Source: JACKBK01 sp963707275 (GTDB lineage: Bacteria > Chloroflexota > Anaerolineae > JAAEKA01). Taken from it: a DNA stretch of 64,000 nucleotides. The notes under the pieces were generated by a model that was given only the letters and a program-made list of their open reading frames with translations, was not told the origin of the DNA and made no database searches. Every line of letters begins with the position of its first letter. Position 1 is the stretch's first letter. Where the stretch lies: positions 372,001 to 436,000 of the forward strand of contig CAVPPH010000002.1 of the NCBI GenBank assembly GCA_963707275.1. Direction: 5' to 3'. This document shows, one piece after another, positions 37,508 through 46,145 of this stretch. Made by a program: the position numbers and the translations under genes.

Positions 37508-39394
37508 CTATTCTTGCGCTCGCGGTCGCACAACGTCTTCATCAGGCGCGTGCGACGTGAAGGAAACGACGTTGCCCGCATCGTCCTCCTGGAAGCTGAT
37601 TGACACGGACGGGTTTAGCCGCATGATCCAGCGGCCCTCGGCGTCGGGCGGGAACAGCTCCAGAATAACCATGGCCTCGGGCACTTTCACAGCCAGATGG
37701 CCGTTGTGAACGAGAACTTCCACGGGGCCGGCATCAGGATCTTCCGGCCGGTCATATAAGCCCAGGTATTTCTCCACGGCGGCCAGGTCCAGCGGTGGCT
37801 CCTCGGGCATCTCGCCGCGGGGGATCTCGAATTGCTCGCCACCCTGGTGCCAGTTCATAGTGAGGACGTCGCCGGCGTCGTCCTGGACGAAGGAAACGGC
37901 GATGGATGGATCCAGCGCCAGACGCCACAAACCATCCTCGTCCGGGTCGAGTAGCTCGATCACGATCTGCTCGGGAACGTTGACCGCCAGTTTGCCATTC
38001 TGGACCAGTATCTCGAAGGGCCGGAACATCAATGGACCAGTAGTTGCAACGTAGCTGCCCAGGTAGGACTTGAGCTCGTCAGGAATCTCTTCCACCACAG
38101 TTTCAGCGCTCGGGTCGATCAGCAGGCGATACAGGTCGCCCTCAAGACCAATGCCGGTGCCTTGTCCCCGAGACTGAGTGAAGTAGAGAACCATCAGATC
38201 GCGGTCCGGCCAGGCCCACGCCCAGGTGCCGTCCGAGCCGCTGTGTCCAAACAGCGCCATCTCCCCATCTCCCTCCGGCGCATCCCGGGACACGTAGATG
38301 ATCCACGTCTGGCCGTAGTCCAGCCGCAGGCCAGGGAACCCGCCCGGCATGCCGGCGTCGGACACTGGCGTCAAGGCACGGGCGACTGCCTCCTGCGACA
38401 GCAACGGCCGGCCATCGACCTGCCCGCCGTCCATCCAGAACGCCAGAAAGCGGGCGTAGTCCATGGCCGTGCTGTACAGGCTCTGCGAACCCATGGTGAA
38501 TGGGTAGATCGGCTCATCGCCGGCCTGCCAGAAGAGGCTCCAACTTCCGGGGTTGCCGATGAAGGCCGAGGCGATGCGACCGGCGCGTGGATCCTGCGAA
38601 TCGACCAGCGTCAGCGTGTCGTTCATCTGCAACGGGTCGAGAATACGCTCCTGCAGGAACTGGTCCAGCGGCATGCCCGCCACGACTTCGACCAGGGCGC
38701 CCAACACCTCCATGCCGGTGTCGCTGTACTGGAAGTCGCTGCCTGGTGGAAAATCCGGCCCTTGCTCGCCCGCCGCGTCTGCTATGGAACGCAGGGTCGG
38801 GAAGCCCGCGAAGCTGGTGAGGATCGACAGCGGCAGGCCGCTTCGGTGAGTCAGCAGATGTTCCACCGTGATGTCACCCGACGCTTCGTTGTCGAAGGCC
38901 GGCAGATAGTCAGCCACCCGGTCGTCCAGCGCCAGCTTACCTTCGTCCACCAGCATCAAGACAGCCGTACCTACGATGGGCTTGGTCATGGAGCGGATGT
39001 TGTAGAGCGCATCGATATCCAGCGGAGTTGCGCGTTCCTGGTCGTTCCAACCGTAGACCTCGTGCAGGAGAACTTGACGGTCCTGGATGACGGCCAACTC
39101 TGCACCGACAACCTTGCCATCAGCGACGAATCCCTCCACAATCTGCGATAGCTCCACCAGCGCCTCGGGAGCAATGCTTTCTGCCTGGTCCGACACTTCT
39201 GCAGCAACCGGCTCAGTTACGTCCGCCGGCGTTGGCTCGGTTGCTACGGTTGCTGTCGGTGAAGGCTCGGTCGTGGGCGTGGCCATGGACACCGGCGGCG
39301 CGAGGGTGGGCGCGGCTTCCGGCTCTGAAACGCCACAGGCCCCGGTCAGCAGAACCATGCTCAACAGAACGAGCGCAATGACGATAACTCTCAC
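37508..39394 (-). CDS. secreted serine hydrolase with two C-terminal repeat domains
   Basis: 628 residues from the GTG at 39394, chosen because AAGGAGGAAGAGAA lies just upstream and the lipoprotein signal IVIALVLLSMVLLTGAC starts there. A Pro/Thr-rich linker (about 30-75) leads to a class C beta-lactamase fold: SMTK in YNIRSMTKPIVG, YSD in FQYSDTGMEVLG and HSG in LFGHSGSDG. After it come two homologous domains of about 75 residues each (YLGSYVATTG... and YLGLYDRPED...), sharing LAVxVPE, LDP/LNPS and SFxxDDAGxV. Extracellular esterase or peptidase; substrate unknown. Confidence 0.85.
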   Translation of the reverse strand: MRVIVIALVLLSMVLLTGACGVSEPEAAPTLAPPVSMATPTTEPSPTATVATEPTPADVTEPVAAEVSDQAESIAPEALVELSQIVEGFVADGKVVGAELAVIQDRQVLLHEVYGWNDQERATPLDIDALYNIRSMTKPIVGTAVLMLVDEGKLALDDRVADYLPAFDNEASGDITVEHLLTHRSGLPLSILTSFAGFPTLRSIADAAGEQGPDFPPGSDFQYSDTGMEVLGALVEVVAGMPLDQFLQERILDPLQMNDTLTLVDSQDPRAGRIASAFIGNPGSWSLFWQAGDEPIYPFTMGSQSLYSTAMDYARFLAFWMDGGQVDGRPLLSQEAVARALTPVSDAGMPGGFPGLRLDYGQTWIIYVSRDAPEGDGEMALFGHSGSDGTWAWAWPDRDLMVLYFTQSRGQGTGIGLEGDLYRLLIDPSAETVVEEIPDELKSYLGSYVATTGPLMFRPFEILVQNGKLAVNVPEQIVIELLDPDEDGLWRLALDPSIAVSFVQDDAGDVLTMNWHQGGEQFEIPRGEMPEEPPLDLAAVEKYLGLYDRPEDPDAGPVEVLVHNGHLAVKVPEAMVILELFPPDAEGRWIMRLNPSVSISFQEDDAGNVVSFTSHAPDEDVVRPRAQE

Positions 39395-39469
39395 TTCTCT
39401 TCCTCCTTCAAGCCCAGAGCTGAAACGCAAGGGATCTCCTGGGCGGCAGACTGACCGGCACACGCCAAA

Positions 39470-39979
39470 TCAGGGGTCACGCGATGAAGGCAGACTCTTT
39501 TGCATCGGTTGGGTAGGAAAGCCGGCGCCATCAAAGCAGCGGCCATAGCGAACACCGGTAGATTTCTTGTAACCCAAACGCCGGTAGAACGGCACTGCAT
39601 ACAGCGAGGATGCCAGAGTGATCTTGCTGACGTCCTGCTGCCGGCACGCCAGTTCGAAACGTTCCAACAGGTCACGCCCGATGCCGTGGCCGTGGGAGCC
39701 GGCATCGACAAATAGGCTGTGCAGCCGGCCGGGACTGCCTCGGAGCACGCCAACGATCCGGTTATCAACCTGGGCTACCAGTACCGTGGGCGCCTGGATA
39801 ACGTCTGCGATCGCCTGCCTGTGCGCGTCTTCGAGTGAACGCGCATGGCGAAACGGCCCCAACAGCAGTTCCTGCTTATCCGGCGGCGCATAGTCAAGGT
39901 TGAATGCCCGGAAGGTATCGGCAATCAGAATGCCGATGTCTCGAGCGTCTTCCTCAGCATACGGTCGAATAACAATCAT
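39470..39979 (-). CDS. GNAT-family N-acetyltransferase
   Basis: 169 residues with the N-terminal IVIRPYAEEDARDIGILI, the acetyl-CoA pyrophosphate loop HGHGIGRDLLERFE and the closing strand SLYAVPFYRRLGYKK, all typical of GNAT. Substrate cannot be predicted. It sits between two membrane/secreted hydrolase genes on the minus strand and is 12 bases behind a CPBP protease gene. Confidence 0.85.
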   Translation of the reverse strand: MIVIRPYAEEDARDIGILIADTFRAFNLDYAPPDKQELLLGPFRHARSLEDAHRQAIADVIQAPTVLVAQVDNRIVGVLRGSPGRLHSLFVDAGSHGHGIGRDLLERFELACRQQDVSKITLASSLYAVPFYRRLGYKKSTGVRYGRCFDGAGFPTQPMQKSLPSSRDP

Positions 39980-39991
39980 TGCGCGTCTTCC

Positions 39992-40885
39992 TCAAAGCGT
40001 TACCAGCAGCGCGATCGCTATGGGAATGTCGGTCCCTGCGTGGAAGAGCACGGCGCCCCACAGCGAGTCCGTCTTGACGGTGAGTATCGCCCACACCAGG
40101 CCCAGGCAGAACACAATGACCAGGAAGATCGGCAGGCTCGCGGCATAGCCAGCTCCGAGATGCCACAGCATGAAGACGGTCGTCACGACCAGGATGGCCG
40201 GGCTCACGCCGACCGATGGCTGCAAGCGCGGCAGCAAGAGTCCGCGAAAGAGCAGTTCCTCGGCGAAGCCGTTTGCCAGCACGAAGATCAGGACCCACGG
40301 CAGGACGGGCATGATGGCGCTCACGGCAATCGGACCGCTGCCGAACAGGGTCTGCCCCGCCGTCAGCGGGATCAGCGCGAAGATCAGGAATGTGACAACG
40401 CCAATTGGCAGCCACCAGCGCACCTTGCCCCGCTTCAGGTACACCGATCCCAGGCTATCGCCCGCCAGCAGAACGAGCAGCAAGATAACCCCGATCAGGA
40501 TCAGCGAACTCTCCAGCTTGTCCAGCGCCAGCCCGGCCGGCGACTCCACCGGAATCCCCAGCAGTTTCGGCAGCCATTGGCTGAACTGCCAGTCGATCAA
40601 CTGCGCCGCTGAAGCGACGAAGAAGGCAAACAGCGGTGGCCAGGCGCTCTGGAAACGATCGCTGGACCGCACTGCCAGAGCTGCGCCACCGAATCCTGCC
40701 GCGATGGCGATCCACAGTGGAAGTCGCACGGTAGCCGGCGTCACGCTGGCCAGGCCGTAAGGCAGATAAGCAATGCAGGCGCCTGCAAACAACAGGAGCG
40801 CGACCAGCCATCTGGTCAGCCGGTCGTGTGCAATTCCGCGGGAAATTCCTTCCTCCTGCCCTGAAAGTAACTGTACCGTTGACAT
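39992..40885 (-). CDS. CPBP-family intramembrane metalloprotease
   Basis: 297 residues, eight hydrophobic segments. Motif 1 is FAEELLFRGLLLP, motif 2 is the His in VFMLWHLGAG and motif 3 is FHAGTDI, complete for a member of the Rce1/CPBP family. The start at 40885 has AGGAGGCACA directly upstream; a longer frame from 41020 has no such site. Together with the adjacent acetyltransferase it forms a short operon. Unlike the CPBP gene at 36525 this copy is intact. Confidence 0.85.
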   Translation of the reverse strand: MSTVQLLSGQEEGISRGIAHDRLTRWLVALLLFAGACIAYLPYGLASVTPATVRLPLWIAIAAGFGGAALAVRSSDRFQSAWPPLFAFFVASAAQLIDWQFSQWLPKLLGIPVESPAGLALDKLESSLILIGVILLLVLLAGDSLGSVYLKRGKVRWWLPIGVVTFLIFALIPLTAGQTLFGSGPIAVSAIMPVLPWVLIFVLANGFAEELLFRGLLLPRLQPSVGVSPAILVVTTVFMLWHLGAGYAASLPIFLVIVFCLGLVWAILTVKTDSLWGAVLFHAGTDIPIAIALLVTL

Positions 40886-41172
40886 TGTGCCTCCTGGATC
40901 AACACGGTATGTGAACAGAGTCTGTCCAGCTACCAGTATAGCTGCCGCGGGCAAGTGAGGCATCGCCCAGTTGGGCAATCCGCGGCTAGGCCAGGTGGAT
41001 GAAACATCTCGAAAGTCCATTCAAACTGTCCAGTTGGACGAATTGAGTTGCCCGTTTGTACGATGCAGTAGGAGATGTTTTCGTGTATAATTGAACTATA
41101 ACGGCAAAATGATCACCCCTGTGACAACGGACGATGGAGTCCCCAGTCACTGCCCAACAAGGAGCACTGAAA

Positions 41173-41712
41173 ATGTCTCTAACTCTTGACCAGCCCAATA
41201 CATCCAGCAAGCAGAAAGACATCGACCGCTTTCCAAAGGCCAAAGCTATCTTCAACATCTGCGCTATCGTGATCCTGATGCTGGCCTTTAACCTCTATCC
41301 GGATCGGATCGGGATCTGGCAATTTACCGGTGATGAGATCAGCTTCTATCCCCTGCTCAACTCCGTATTTCTCGCGACCTGGCTACCCTGGTTCAACATC
41401 TGGTGGGTCCTGGCGCTAAGCCTGAACATCGCGCATCTCTCGCTGGGCCGTTGGACCCTGGCCACCCGCGTGCTGGATATCGTGGTGATTGCGCTTGGTC
41501 TCAACATCATCCTGAGCCTGCTGTTTGGCTCGCCGATGAACGCCATCAACCCAGGTCTGGCAATAGCAGACCTCGGCTGGACACAGGTCATGCGCGATAT
41601 GTCGCCCATGTTCAGCTGGATCATCCCCTTTATCCTGGTGGTGATTGCAATCGCGGTCGGTGTGGACCTGATCAGGAAGGTGATCTGGTTGGTGCGATCA
41701 GTTGTCCGCTAG
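41173..41712 (+). CDS. membrane protein of unknown function
   Basis: 179 residues from ATG 41173 (AAGGAG at about 41159); an in-frame ATG at 41134 is the alternative. Five hydrophobic segments with FNICAIVILMLAFNLYP near the start and SWIIPFILVVIAIAVGVDLI near the end. A TATAAT at 41086-41091 could be its promoter. I recognise it only as a conserved hypothetical type. It converges on the copper island. Confidence 0.6.
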   Translation: MSLTLDQPNTSSKQKDIDRFPKAKAIFNICAIVILMLAFNLYPDRIGIWQFTGDEISFYPLLNSVFLATWLPWFNIWWVLALSLNIAHLSLGRWTLATRVLDIVVIALGLNIILSLLFGSPMNAINPGLAIADLGWTQVMRDMSPMFSWIIPFILVVIAIAVGVDLIRKVIWLVRSVVR

Positions 41713-41720
41713 CTTTACGG

Positions 41721-41750
41721 CTCCCGGAGGTTTCTGAAACCTCCGGGAGG
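41721..41750. repeat. CTCCCGGAGGTTT palindrome between convergent genes
   Basis: CTCCCGGAGGTTT faces AAACCTCCGGGAG. Same unit as 19021-19050. Placed between converging genes, it could end transcription from both sides. Confidence 0.7.
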
Positions 41751-41775
41751 GTCGCGCACAGGAGGGTCGAAACGA

Positions 41776-42963
41776 TTACTGTGGCAGATCGAAGGCGAAG
41801 CTGCGCAGGAAGGCGATCACCTGCCACAGTTCGTCCTCGCTGTAGATCGTCCCCCAATAGGGCATCGAGGTGCCCATGCCGCCGCGCACCAGCTTGCCGT
41901 AGTAGAGCAGGTCGGATGCGCCAGCCTGCGCCGCCAGATCGGTGAAGTCGCGTGGGGGCCTGTCCATGTCCATGCCATGGTCGCCGCCCTGCTGGGCGGC
42001 GTTCTGCGCGGCAATGACCGCTGCGCCGGGGCCGTCTCCCTGGCCGGCCACCCCGTGACAGCCGGTGCAGTCACGTTCATACAGCACGGCGCCGGCAGTC
42101 AGCGCATCAGCCGGCAAAGCGGCGACGTAGAGCGCGGCAACCACATCCCAACGCCGGGCAGGCGTCAATTCAGCCAAGGCAGTAGCTTCTATCAGGGCGG
42201 GCAGTGCGGGCGCCGCGGCCATCGCCATGCCGTCGTGGGCCTCATGCGTGGCCGCCGGTTCCGGCGCTGCCTCTGATGACAGGTAGGCGTACAGGTCGCT
42301 GGGGCTTAACTCGCGCAGCGGCAGGCTGGCTGCCAGTTCAGCCAGCGGGCGAGAGGAAAGCCTGGACCAGAGCAGCACGCCGTTGGCAGCGTCCGGCCTC
42401 GTCGTTGGCGCAAACTGGCCCGGATGCTCGCCGTCGATGTCGATACCGGCGGACACCCAGTCGGTTTCGGGTGGATCCACATCGCGCGCCGACGCCACGG
42501 GGTCGTTCGGATCGATGACTTCGATGGTTCCGCGCATTCGCCAGTGGCCGGTCTGGCACCAGACGGTACATTGAAACGCGTAGCGTCCCGGCCGGTCGGC
42601 CACGAACTCGACCTCTGTTACCTTGCCCGGCTGGATCCAATCGACGTTTATGCCCAGTTTGGGCACGCTGAAGCCATGCACCACGTCCTCGCTGCTGATG
42701 CGCAGCTTGACGCGCTCGCCGCGCTGGACGGTGATGATCTCCGGCGTCCAGCCGCCCTGGTCAGCCGTGGGCAGACGGGCTGTCAGTTCCACCACACGCG
42801 CCGGCCCGGCCGCCTGCAAACGCCGCGATGCAACCACCGCCAGCGGCAGGCCCACTATGACCAATAGCACCAGCGCGAGCGCGACAAGCTCGCGCCGGCT
42901 GCGGAAAGCGGGGTAAGAGTCGGGGGGTGGGGGGTGTGGCATGGGTTGTGGGGACTGGGGCAT
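41776..42963 (-). CDS. CuA-domain cupredoxin fused to cytochrome c (cytochrome oxidase subunit II-like)
   Basis: 395 residues. One N-terminal membrane anchor (LVALALVLLVIVGLPLAVVA, about 28-47) is followed by a cupredoxin domain whose ligands fit a dinuclear CuA centre: His in EDVVHGFS and CTVWCQTGHWRM (Cys-x3-Cys-x3-His-x2-Met). A linker rich in Ala/Pro leads to a class I cytochrome c with haem motif CTGCH and an axial Met probably in GTSMPYWG. A canonical subunit II has two membrane helices; here there is one, and no subunit I gene is nearby. It resembles electron-entry proteins for N2O reductase-like or oxidase systems. Last gene of the long minus-strand island. Confidence 0.85.
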   Translation of the reverse strand: MPQSPQPMPHPPPPDSYPAFRSRRELVALALVLLVIVGLPLAVVASRRLQAAGPARVVELTARLPTADQGGWTPEIITVQRGERVKLRISSEDVVHGFSVPKLGINVDWIQPGKVTEVEFVADRPGRYAFQCTVWCQTGHWRMRGTIEVIDPNDPVASARDVDPPETDWVSAGIDIDGEHPGQFAPTTRPDAANGVLLWSRLSSRPLAELAASLPLRELSPSDLYAYLSSEAAPEPAATHEAHDGMAMAAAPALPALIEATALAELTPARRWDVVAALYVAALPADALTAGAVLYERDCTGCHGVAGQGDGPGAAVIAAQNAAQQGGDHGMDMDRPPRDFTDLAAQAGASDLLYYGKLVRGGMGTSMPYWGTIYSEDELWQVIAFLRSFAFDLPQ

Positions 42964-42972
42964 GGGAACTGA

Positions 42973-43010
42973 GGCGTGAAACGTCTTGCGTGTTGCGTAT
43001 TACGTATTTT
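42973..43010. repeat. GCGTGAAACGT repeat family, second locus
   Basis: GCGTGAAACGTCTTGCGTGTTGCGTATTACG lies between the CuA-cytochrome gene and the polyferredoxin gene. Same low-complexity vocabulary as 1320-1480. Confidence 0.6.
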
Positions 43011-43044
43011 GGAGGTCGGCACGCCCGCTGCTCCGCAATACACC

Positions 43045-44446
43045 TTACGCCATATACAGCACCAGGAAACCCAACGTCGCGGCGGTCAAGAAGATCACCA
43101 CCGGCAGCGCGGCGCGCAGGGTGCGGGTCTGGGTGTGTTCCTGGGCCACTCGCCAGGCGGTGTAGATGGCGAATGCCAGGCCACCCAGCAGCACCGGCGC
43201 CTGCAGGTAGGGGATCAGCGACGGGAAGACCGGCGTCCACGGCACATCGCGCAGACCGAAGAGGTTCCAGCCCCAGCCAAAGGGATCGGCGATCACCGGC
43301 AACGCGTAGCTGATGTTGACCAGCACGAAGCCAAGGCTGAAGGCGATCCACGCCGCCAGCCCCAGCGGCACCAGCGTGTAGGCATAGTCGATGAAGACCG
43401 CTTTCGGCTTGACGTGGTGCAGCCCGCCCAGCTTGCGACTCAGAAAGGTAACGGCGAAGAAGATGCCGGGCAGGATCAGCAGGTTGATTGCCAGGAAGCC
43501 GGCCGCGTAGATCAGCCACCAGTCCAGGCGGGCGAAGTTGGCCGCGTCCTTTAGCACGCCCCACGGTCCCAGCAGCACCGCCGAGTAGGCCAGCGCGCAG
43601 GCCAGCATGATGAAGGCCTTGTACGCCTCGTCCATGCGCCGTCCCTTGGACACAAAGAGGTCGGTCCCCGGCGCGCGCAGGTTGATGGCCACATTGTTCA
43701 TGGAGCAGCTCTTCAGGCATTCGGTGCATAGCCCGCAGTGCGTGTTGCGCGTCAGGCTGCCGGGAAACACCAGCCACGGACAGCCAAAGCCCTGCTCGCT
43801 GCCCAGGTAACACTCCTTGGTGTCATGGGTGCGGCAGACCTCCACGTCCTTGACCCGCAGTTCGATGGGCGCGTTCATGCTGTAAAGGCCGATGAAGCCG
43901 CCCACCGGACAGACGTAGCGGCAGAAGGTGCGCCGCTCATAGACCAGGCTCAGGCCCACGGCCAGCAGGATAAAGGCCAACAGCACCATGCCGGTAGCCG
44001 CGGGCCGGGTCAGGATGATTGCGCTGAAGAGGGCGACGGTCAGGAACATGCCGTTTTGCAGCCAGATGTTCTTCAGCCGCTTCGGCCAGCGCTTGCCCAG
44101 CGACCGGAGCTTGCGGCGGCGGGGATGGACGAAGCTCTGCCGCTGCATCCACTCACCCGGCGCGGGGATCGGGCAGATGCCGCACCAGCGCGCGTCCAGC
44201 CGCCGGCACCATCAGGATGATCACCAGCGCCCACCAGACGATCCAGACAAAGATGATGCTGAAGTTGCGGTTGCCGGCCTGCGTGCCGAAAAAGGCCGTC
44301 AGCAGCGCCAGCACGAAGAAGGCCATGGTGGTCAACACCAGGACGAACTGCAAGGGCCGCCACTTCAGCACGCGGTTGACCAGCGGAATGCCGGTCAGCT
44401 CAAAGCGCCAGGAGGAGTCGGGGCGGACGGTAGGTGGTTGGGTCAT
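43045..44446 (-). CDS. NosR/NapH-like membrane polyferredoxin, one frameshift
   Basis: About 467 codons from ATG 44446. Two membrane helices, then WCGICPIPAPGEW (first Cys-Pro motif), two more helices, FCRYVCPVGGFIGLYS (second Cys-Pro motif) and a 4Fe-4S cluster site CGLCTECLKSC with an outlying Cys in FGCPW, then four to five C-terminal helices. The frame changes near 44190, just before the first Cys-Pro motif; the downstream half also reads alone from 44148. Such proteins pass electrons from the quinone pool to periplasmic copper enzymes (NosR/NapH). It lies between two CuA-protein genes, so electron delivery to CuA is a sensible role, inferred from context. Confidence 0.8.
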
Positions 44447-44472
44447 GGGTAGGCCTCATTCCAAGAGATGGG

Positions 44473-44597
44473 GGCGTAAACGTGAAACGTAAGGCGTGTT
44501 GCATGTTGCGTGCAGCGTGTCGCGGCAACTAGGACGAATACGGAACACGAAACAGGGTTGCCGGTTCCGCCTCACGTTTCACGCTCAATCGTTTCAC
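44473..44597. repeat. GCGTAAACGTGAAACGT repeat family, third locus
   Basis: GCGTAAACGTGAAACGTAAG, TTGCATGTTGCGTGCAGCGTG and, at 44574-44597, CACGTTTCACGCTCAATCGTTTCAC. The last part overlaps the final codons of the CuA gene at 44572, suggesting the repeat invaded its 3' end. Confidence 0.6.
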
Positions 44598-45054
44598 AGC
44601 TCAGCGTCACCAGCGAGCCAACTGCCACGATCAGCAGCGCGGCCGCGGCCCGCCAGAAGGGGATGTTGGGACCGACGACCAGTTCGCCGATCATGAACGG
44701 GTGCATCGCGCCGCAAGTGACAGAGCACCGGAAGCGGAACTTGCCCAGCCGGTCGGCGACGAAGGTGGCCTGGGCCGGCTTGCCCGGCTCGGCCTTGACA
44801 TCGACGTCGTAGCCATCCACATAGACGCCGTGGACCACATCTTCCGACACCAGCGTCATCGTCACCGTATCGCCCAAACCGACGCGCACCCGGCTGGGCT
44901 CAAACGCGAACATACGCGCGTCGATCAGCACGTGATGTTCAACCGGTGTACGCGCCGCTGCCGGCAGCGGCAACAGCAAAGCAACCAGCGCCAGCAGCAC
45001 CGTCACAGCAGCGAAGATCTGCGGGCGCCTGTTAAATGTAATGTTAGCAGTCAC
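44572..45054 (-). CDS. membrane-anchored CuA cupredoxin
   Basis: 160 residues: an N-terminal signal/anchor (IFAAVTVLLALVALLLPLPAAA), a cupredoxin domain with His in SEDVVHGVYV and the CuA ligand set CSVTCGAMHPFM (Cys-x3-Cys-x3-His-x2-Met), and a C-terminal helix (FWRAAAALLIVAVGSLVTL). It has the same metal site as the gene at 41776 but no cytochrome. Start ATG 45054 lies 16 bases after the PCYCGC gene's stop. It may be the direct electron partner of the polyferredoxin. Confidence 0.82.
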   Translation of the reverse strand: MTANITFNRRPQIFAAVTVLLALVALLLPLPAAARTPVEHHVLIDARMFAFEPSRVRVGLGDTVTMTLVSEDVVHGVYVDGYDVDVKAEPGKPAQATFVADRLGKFRFRCSVTCGAMHPFMIGELVVGPNIPFWRAAAALLIVAVGSLVTLSCETIERET

Positions 45055-45070
45055 TGATTATCGATCACTG

Positions 45071-45508
45071 TTACTGTTCGTCCGTAGACGGGCCAAAACT
45101 GCCGTAGCGATCGAGAACTACCGCGCGCATCTCGTCGACGCTCTTGCCTTCCTGCACCATCTTCATCACGTCACGCGTGATATCGACGCAGATGCCTCAG
45201 CCAAGGGCGTGGGTTTCATACTCCAGTACCGCGCCGGGGCCACCATCCTCGGCCACGTAGCAACTGTAGTTGGACTGGTGGCCCTCTGCCACACAGCCAC
45301 AGAAGCAGGGTATCTGCTCCAGCAGTTCCTTGTTGGCGATGGCGAAGCGATACGCCTCCTGCACATTGGCCGGCGCATCGCGCATTTCATCCGGCAACTG
45401 CGAGGCCGGCGCCATCTTCAGCGCTGGCGCAGCCGCGCCGCCACAGCTTGCGGCCAGCAATCCGATCAGGATGCTGGCGATCAGAACAAACCCAAGTCGT
45501 CTGGTCAT
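45071..45508 (-). CDS. PCYCGC-motif lipoprotein, candidate selenoprotein (Sec104)
   Basis: Lipoprotein with signal ending LIGLLAASC. The family signature PCFCGC is at residues 67-72, followed by YSCYVAEDGG (C83). After ETHALG the frame meets TGA at 45197-45199 (codon 104) and continues as GICVDITRDVMKMVQEGKSV...LDRYGSFGP to TAA at 45071. Family members, from memory, have Cys-x-x-Cys at this place, so TGA stands where the first Cys belongs, giving UGIC. A perfect hairpin starts 16 bases after the TGA. GGAGGATAA precedes the ATG. PCYCGC proteins are exported, Cys-rich and probably metal- or thiol-active. If TGA is a true stop, the product is 103 residues and lacks its C-terminal domain. Confidence 0.75.
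45165..45181 (-). promoter_or_regulatory. candidate bacterial SECIS hairpin in the PCYCGC gene
   Basis: Read on the minus strand: ATCACG, loop CGTGA, CGTGAT. The apical loop starts 22 bases after the TGA and has G at its second position, which fits the general bacterial SECIS pattern (short stem, small loop with an early G, 16-37 bases from UGA). Confidence 0.6.
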
Positions 45509-45599
45509 TTATCCTCCGATGAGGGGATTAGCCCTGGCTGCCCACGTGATGGTCGATACCGCGATAGGCCTTGATGAAGCTGTCGATACGCTCCTGTCT

Positions 45600-45690
45600 G
45601 CGTGTTCAGGACCGCTAGTCCTCGCTTCGGCCTTTCGCTCTGACCGGTCTCCGACCGAGTCGGTGCTGGCTCGGTCGGAGACCGGCCAGA
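45600..45690. repeat. CCGGTCTCCGACCGAG palindromic repeat
   Basis: GACCGGTCTCCGACCGAG faces CTCGGTCGGAGACCGGCC across a short loop, next to CAGGACCGCTAGTCCTCG. The same words recur near 7038 (CTCGGTCGGAGACTGGCCAG) and 59020 (CAGGACCGGTAGTCCTG). It fills the gap 45509-45726 between the PCYCGC and thioredoxin-like genes. Confidence 0.65.
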
Positions 45691-45726
45691 GCATAGTGGG
45701 TGACCGGCCAGTGCGGCAACTTCAGA

Positions 45727-46125
45727 TCAGCGCGCCGCCAGCAGCGTTTCGATGTGTGTACGCAACTCGTCTTCGGGCACCTGGCCGACGCTTTGCCAGC
45801 TCACCTGCCCACTGCTGTCCACCAGCACGTAGGCCGGGTGACCGCGCAAAGCGTAACGAGCTTGCATGCGCGCGCCTTCCGGCGTGTCCACGTCGAAGCG
45901 CACAAAGACAACCTGATCGCCGTACTCCGCTTGCAGCCCATTCACGATGGGCGTCATGGCTGCTCAAGGCGCTCAAGGGTCGCTGATGACAAACGCGAAG
46001 GCTGGCTGGCCCGCCGGTGGAAAGCCGGTCGGCGGCTCGTCAGCAGGCGCTGCGCTGCCGCAGCCGGCTACCACGACCAGCAGCGCCAGCGCGGTCAGCA
46101 GGGCAAAGACGGTTGGCTTGTTCAT
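45727..46125 (-). CDS. thioredoxin-like lipoprotein, candidate double selenoprotein (UxxU)
   Basis: From ATG 46125: lipoprotein signal ending LLVVVAGC (C22), linker, then FAFVISDP followed by TGA-Ala-Pro-TGA (codons 51 and 54; 45973-45975 and 45964-45966) and AAMTPIVNGLQAEYGDQVVFV, GHPAYVLVDSSG (cis-Pro loop) and VGQVPEDELRTHIETLL. This is a complete thioredoxin fold in one frame, with both TGAs exactly at the two Cys of CxxC. 132 residues if read through. Without readthrough only a 76-residue piece from 45957 remains and it has no active site or signal. A perfect hairpin follows the second TGA. Role inferred: membrane-anchored disulfide/diselenide redox in the copper island. Confidence 0.8.
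45936..45952 (-). promoter_or_regulatory. candidate bacterial SECIS hairpin in the thioredoxin-like gene
   Basis: Minus strand: GCCCAT, loop CGTGA, ATGGGC. The loop starts 18 bases after the second TGA and 27 after the first, and is identical to the loop in the PCYCGC gene although the stems differ. Confidence 0.6.
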
Positions 46126-46145
46126 GATACTTGCGCCACGGCCTG

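Noticed and set aside
41776..45054. A complete nos (N2O reductase) or cytochrome oxidase operon
   Set aside because: CuA proteins and a NosR/NapH-like protein are present, but no nosZ, nosD/F/Y or subunit I gene can be found in the window.
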